A stretch of 6,313 bases of DNA from Gammaproteobacteria bacterium (lineage in GTDB: Bacteria; Pseudomonadota; Gammaproteobacteria; GRL18), in the NCBI GenBank assembly GCA_027076245.1, contig JALTKC010000161.1, positions 1 through 6,313 of the forward strand. Reading direction: 5' to 3'. The number at the start of each line of letters is the position of its first letter. Within the stretch, counting starts at the first letter, position 1. A program made the translations under genes and the position numbers. The notes under the pieces are model-generated. The model saw nothing but the letters and a program-made list of their open reading frames with translations. It was not told the DNA's origin and ran no database searches. Of the stretch, positions 5,020-6,313 are shown piece after piece.

Positions 5020-6051
5020 ATGGATGAAAACAAGAAAAAAGCACTAGATGCCGCAATTTCCCAGATCGATCGCCAGTTCGGTAAAGGTTCTGTCATGCGT
5101 ATGGGAGATGCCGGAGTAGTTCATATGGATGCCATTTCCACCGGTTCTCTGGGTCTGGATGTTGCTCTGGGGATTGGTGGATTACCAAAAGGACGGGTAG
5201 TTGAAATTTACGGCCCTGAATCATCCGGTAAAACCACCTTAACCCTGCAGGTCATTGCAGAAGCCCAGAAAATGGGCGGCACAGCGGCCTTTGTGGATGC
5301 AGAACATGCCCTGGATCCGGTCTATGCTGAAAAGTTAGGGGTGAATGTTGACGACTTACTGGTTTCACAGCCTGATACTGGTGAACAGGCTTTGGAAATT
5401 ACCGATATGCTGGTTCGTTCCGGGGCGGTTGATGTGCTGGTGGTTGACTCTGTTGCGGCCTTAACACCCAAAGCTGAAATTGACGGTGATATGGGTGATT
5501 CACACATGGGACTGCAGGCCCGACTGATGTCCCAGGCTCTGCGTAAATTAACCGGTGTTATTAAGCGCTCCAATACCCTGGTCATTTTTATTAACCAGAT
5601 CCGTATGAAAATCGGGGTTATGTTTGGTAATCCTGAAACCACCACCGGCGGTAATGCTCTTAAATTCTATGCCTCTGTCCGACTGGATATTCGCCGTATT
5701 GGTGCCATTAAGAAAGGTGACGAAATTCTGGGTAACGAAACCCGTGTTAAAGTGGTTAAAAACAAGGTCGCCCCGCCATTTAAACAGACAGAGTTTGATA
5801 TCCTCTATGGTGAAGGTATTTCCTATGAAGGTGAACTGATTACCCTGGGTGTTAAAGAAGGTATTATTGATAAATCCGGTGCCTGGTATGCCTATAATGG
5901 TGACAAGATAGGGCAGGGTAAAGATAAGGTGCGGGCTTATCTGAAAGAGAATCCAGAAACTGCCGCAGAGATTGATGCCAAACTGCGTTCAATCCTGTTA
6001 CCTGAAATCAGCTCCGGTGAACAAAAAGAAGCCGAGCCGGAAGAAGCATGA
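5020..6051 (+). CDS. recA: DNA recombinase / SOS co-protease RecA
   Basis: This 343-residue protein is a complete RecA, slightly shorter than the 353-residue E. coli protein, the difference lying mostly in the acidic tail. RecA forms ATP-dependent filaments on single-stranded DNA, drives strand exchange in recombinational repair, and stimulates LexA self-cleavage. Visible features are the N-terminal helix (KKKALDAAISQIDRQFGKGS), Walker A GPESSGKT (residues 65-72), catalytic E95 in DAEHALD, Walker B VLVVDS with D143, DNA-binding loop L1 region GDSHMGLQARLMSQALRK, NQIRMKIG with the ATP-sensing Q193, and loop L2 GNPETTTGGNALKF. The C-terminus ends in the usual acidic stretch (KEAEPEEA). No intein, frameshift or missing residue is seen. 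ATG 5020 is fixed by the standard MDENKKKALDAA start. Its own Shine-Dalgarno is poor (ACGGTAA at 5004-5010). recX does not follow directly. Confidence 0.99.
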   Translation: MDENKKKALDAAISQIDRQFGKGSVMRMGDAGVVHMDAISTGSLGLDVALGIGGLPKGRVVEIYGPESSGKTTLTLQVIAEAQKMGGTAAFVDAEHALDPVYAEKLGVNVDDLLVSQPDTGEQALEITDMLVRSGAVDVLVVDSVAALTPKAEIDGDMGDSHMGLQARLMSQALRKLTGVIKRSNTLVIFINQIRMKIGVMFGNPETTTGGNALKFYASVRLDIRRIGAIKKGDEILGNETRVKVVKNKVAPPFKQTEFDILYGEGISYEGELITLGVKEGIIDKSGAWYAYNGDKIGQGKDKVRAYLKENPETAAEIDAKLRSILLPEISSGEQKEAEPEEA

Positions 6052-6115
6052 TATTTAAAGAATACACTTCCCTATTTAGTATTTATAACTAATTTTCTAA
6101 CACTACATCATTCTG

Positions 6116-6150
6116 GACAAAGTTCTTTTTTGTTATGTGAGAACTTTGTC
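6116..6150 (+). terminator. Stem-loop after recA, possible terminator
   Basis: GACAAAGTTCT (6116-6126) and AGAACTTTGTC (6140-6150) form a perfect 11-bp inverted repeat with a 13-nt loop, 65 nt after the recA stop. The downstream sequence is T-rich (ACATTCTTTTCTTTTT) but is not an immediate T-run, and the stem is only moderately GC-rich. It most likely ends the recA transcript. It could alternatively be a protein-binding palindrome. Confidence 0.5.
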
Positions 6151-6199
6151 ACATTCTTTTCTTTTTCCCTTAAAAAAAATAAAAATTTATATCATTAAT

Positions 6200-6225
6200 G
6201 GAACCTTTTGTTTCACTGATGCGTT
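6200..6225 (+). promoter_or_regulatory. ECF-sigma-type promoter candidate before the sigma-like gene
   Basis: GGAACC (6200-6205) and CGTT (6222-6225) are separated by 16 nt, the AAC/CGT arrangement typical of promoters read by extracytoplasmic-function sigma factors. An A-tract lies upstream (6172-6185) and could act as an UP element. Transcription would start about 6231-6233, only a few bases before ATG 6235. Autoregulation by the downstream sigma factor is inferred. Confidence 0.4.
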
Positions 6226-6234
6226 ATAAACTTT

Positions 6235-6313
6235 ATGAATGTCACATCGTTAATAAACAATAAAAAGAAACAATTTGAAGTCCTAATTCGTCCGCATTTA
6301 AGAGATTTGTATC
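6235..6313 (+). CDS. Probable ECF-type RNA polymerase sigma factor, N-terminus only
   Basis: An open frame starts at ATG 6235 and runs off the end of the window after 26 complete codons. An in-frame TGA at 6217 and no alternative start codon between fix this ATG. After a short polar, lysine-rich lead the sequence reads FEVLIRPHLRDLY, which matches the usual beginning of region 2 in ECF sigma factors (F-E-x-L-x-R-P-H-L-x-x-L-Y, normally followed by RLAYR). Such factors direct RNA polymerase to stress or envelope promoters. No Shine-Dalgarno is seen upstream (TATAAACTTT), in keeping with a very short leader. The only support is this short motif, so the call is tentative, but the residues are a good fit. 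It takes the place directly after recA where recX often lies. Confidence 0.55.
   Translation, partial: MNVTSLINNKKKQFEVLIRPHLRDLY

Noticed and set aside
5322..5645. A 107-codon open frame on the - strand inside recA.
   Set aside because: It is opposite a highly conserved part of recA and is explained by codon bias; it has no ribosome-binding site or recognisable domain.
4205..6073. The 13-mer AATACACTTCCCT occurs at 4205-4217 and at 6061-6073, on both sides of pncC-recA, like target-site or attachment repeats.
   Set aside because: In a window this size a chance 13-bp match is fairly likely (about 0.3 expected by a simple estimate), the flanks differ at once, and the genes between are core genes in conserved order.

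Overview
The window looks like a piece of gammaproteobacterial chromosome. RecA is typical of that class, pncC lies immediately upstream of recA as in Escherichia and Pseudomonas, and the TatD-type hydrolase has the features of the YjjV branch. Genes have moderate base composition and the spacers between them are AT-rich. I see no tRNA, rRNA, CRISPR array, transposase or phage gene. I cannot name the genus.

Layout. (1) Positions 2-3111 on the + strand hold four closely packed genes that are probably one transcript: the 3' end of a DUF4139-like gene, a GTG-started exported DUF4197 protein, a YjjV-like TatD hydrolase, and an exported beta-propeller-like protein whose start overlaps the preceding stop (ATGA). 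Gaps are 12 nt, 12 nt and a 4-nt overlap. (2) Positions 3112-3372 are non-coding and contain five stem-loops placed almost end to end (3194-3340). They precede a single-domain PilZ gene, a probable cyclic-di-GMP receptor. (3) A low-complexity protein of unknown function is read on the - strand (3669-4145). Its stop codon interlocks with that of pilZ, and its promoter may give a leaderless mRNA. (4) pncC (4279-4773) and recA (5020-6051) follow on the + strand. recA has a good sigma-70 promoter at 4820-4848, a leader of roughly 165 nt, and no canonical CTG-N10-CAG LexA box that I can find. (5) After recA there is a hairpin, and recX does not follow directly. Instead the window ends in the first 26 codons of what is probably an ECF-type sigma factor, preceded by a GGAACC-N16-CGTT promoter-like element.

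How the genes relate. pncC removes the nicotinamide group from NMN and so supports pyridine-nucleotide salvage. recA is the recombinase and SOS co-protease. Their adjacency is common and need not be functional. The first four genes share an operon, but only the TatD gene has a clear enzymatic family, so a shared pathway cannot be inferred.

Most of the window is ordinary core genome. The observations best worth checking are the five-hairpin array upstream of pilZ, the in-frame 3 x 18-bp tandem repeat inserted in the TatD/YjjV gene, and the unusual control regions on both sides of recA. I found no convincing new multi-gene system.
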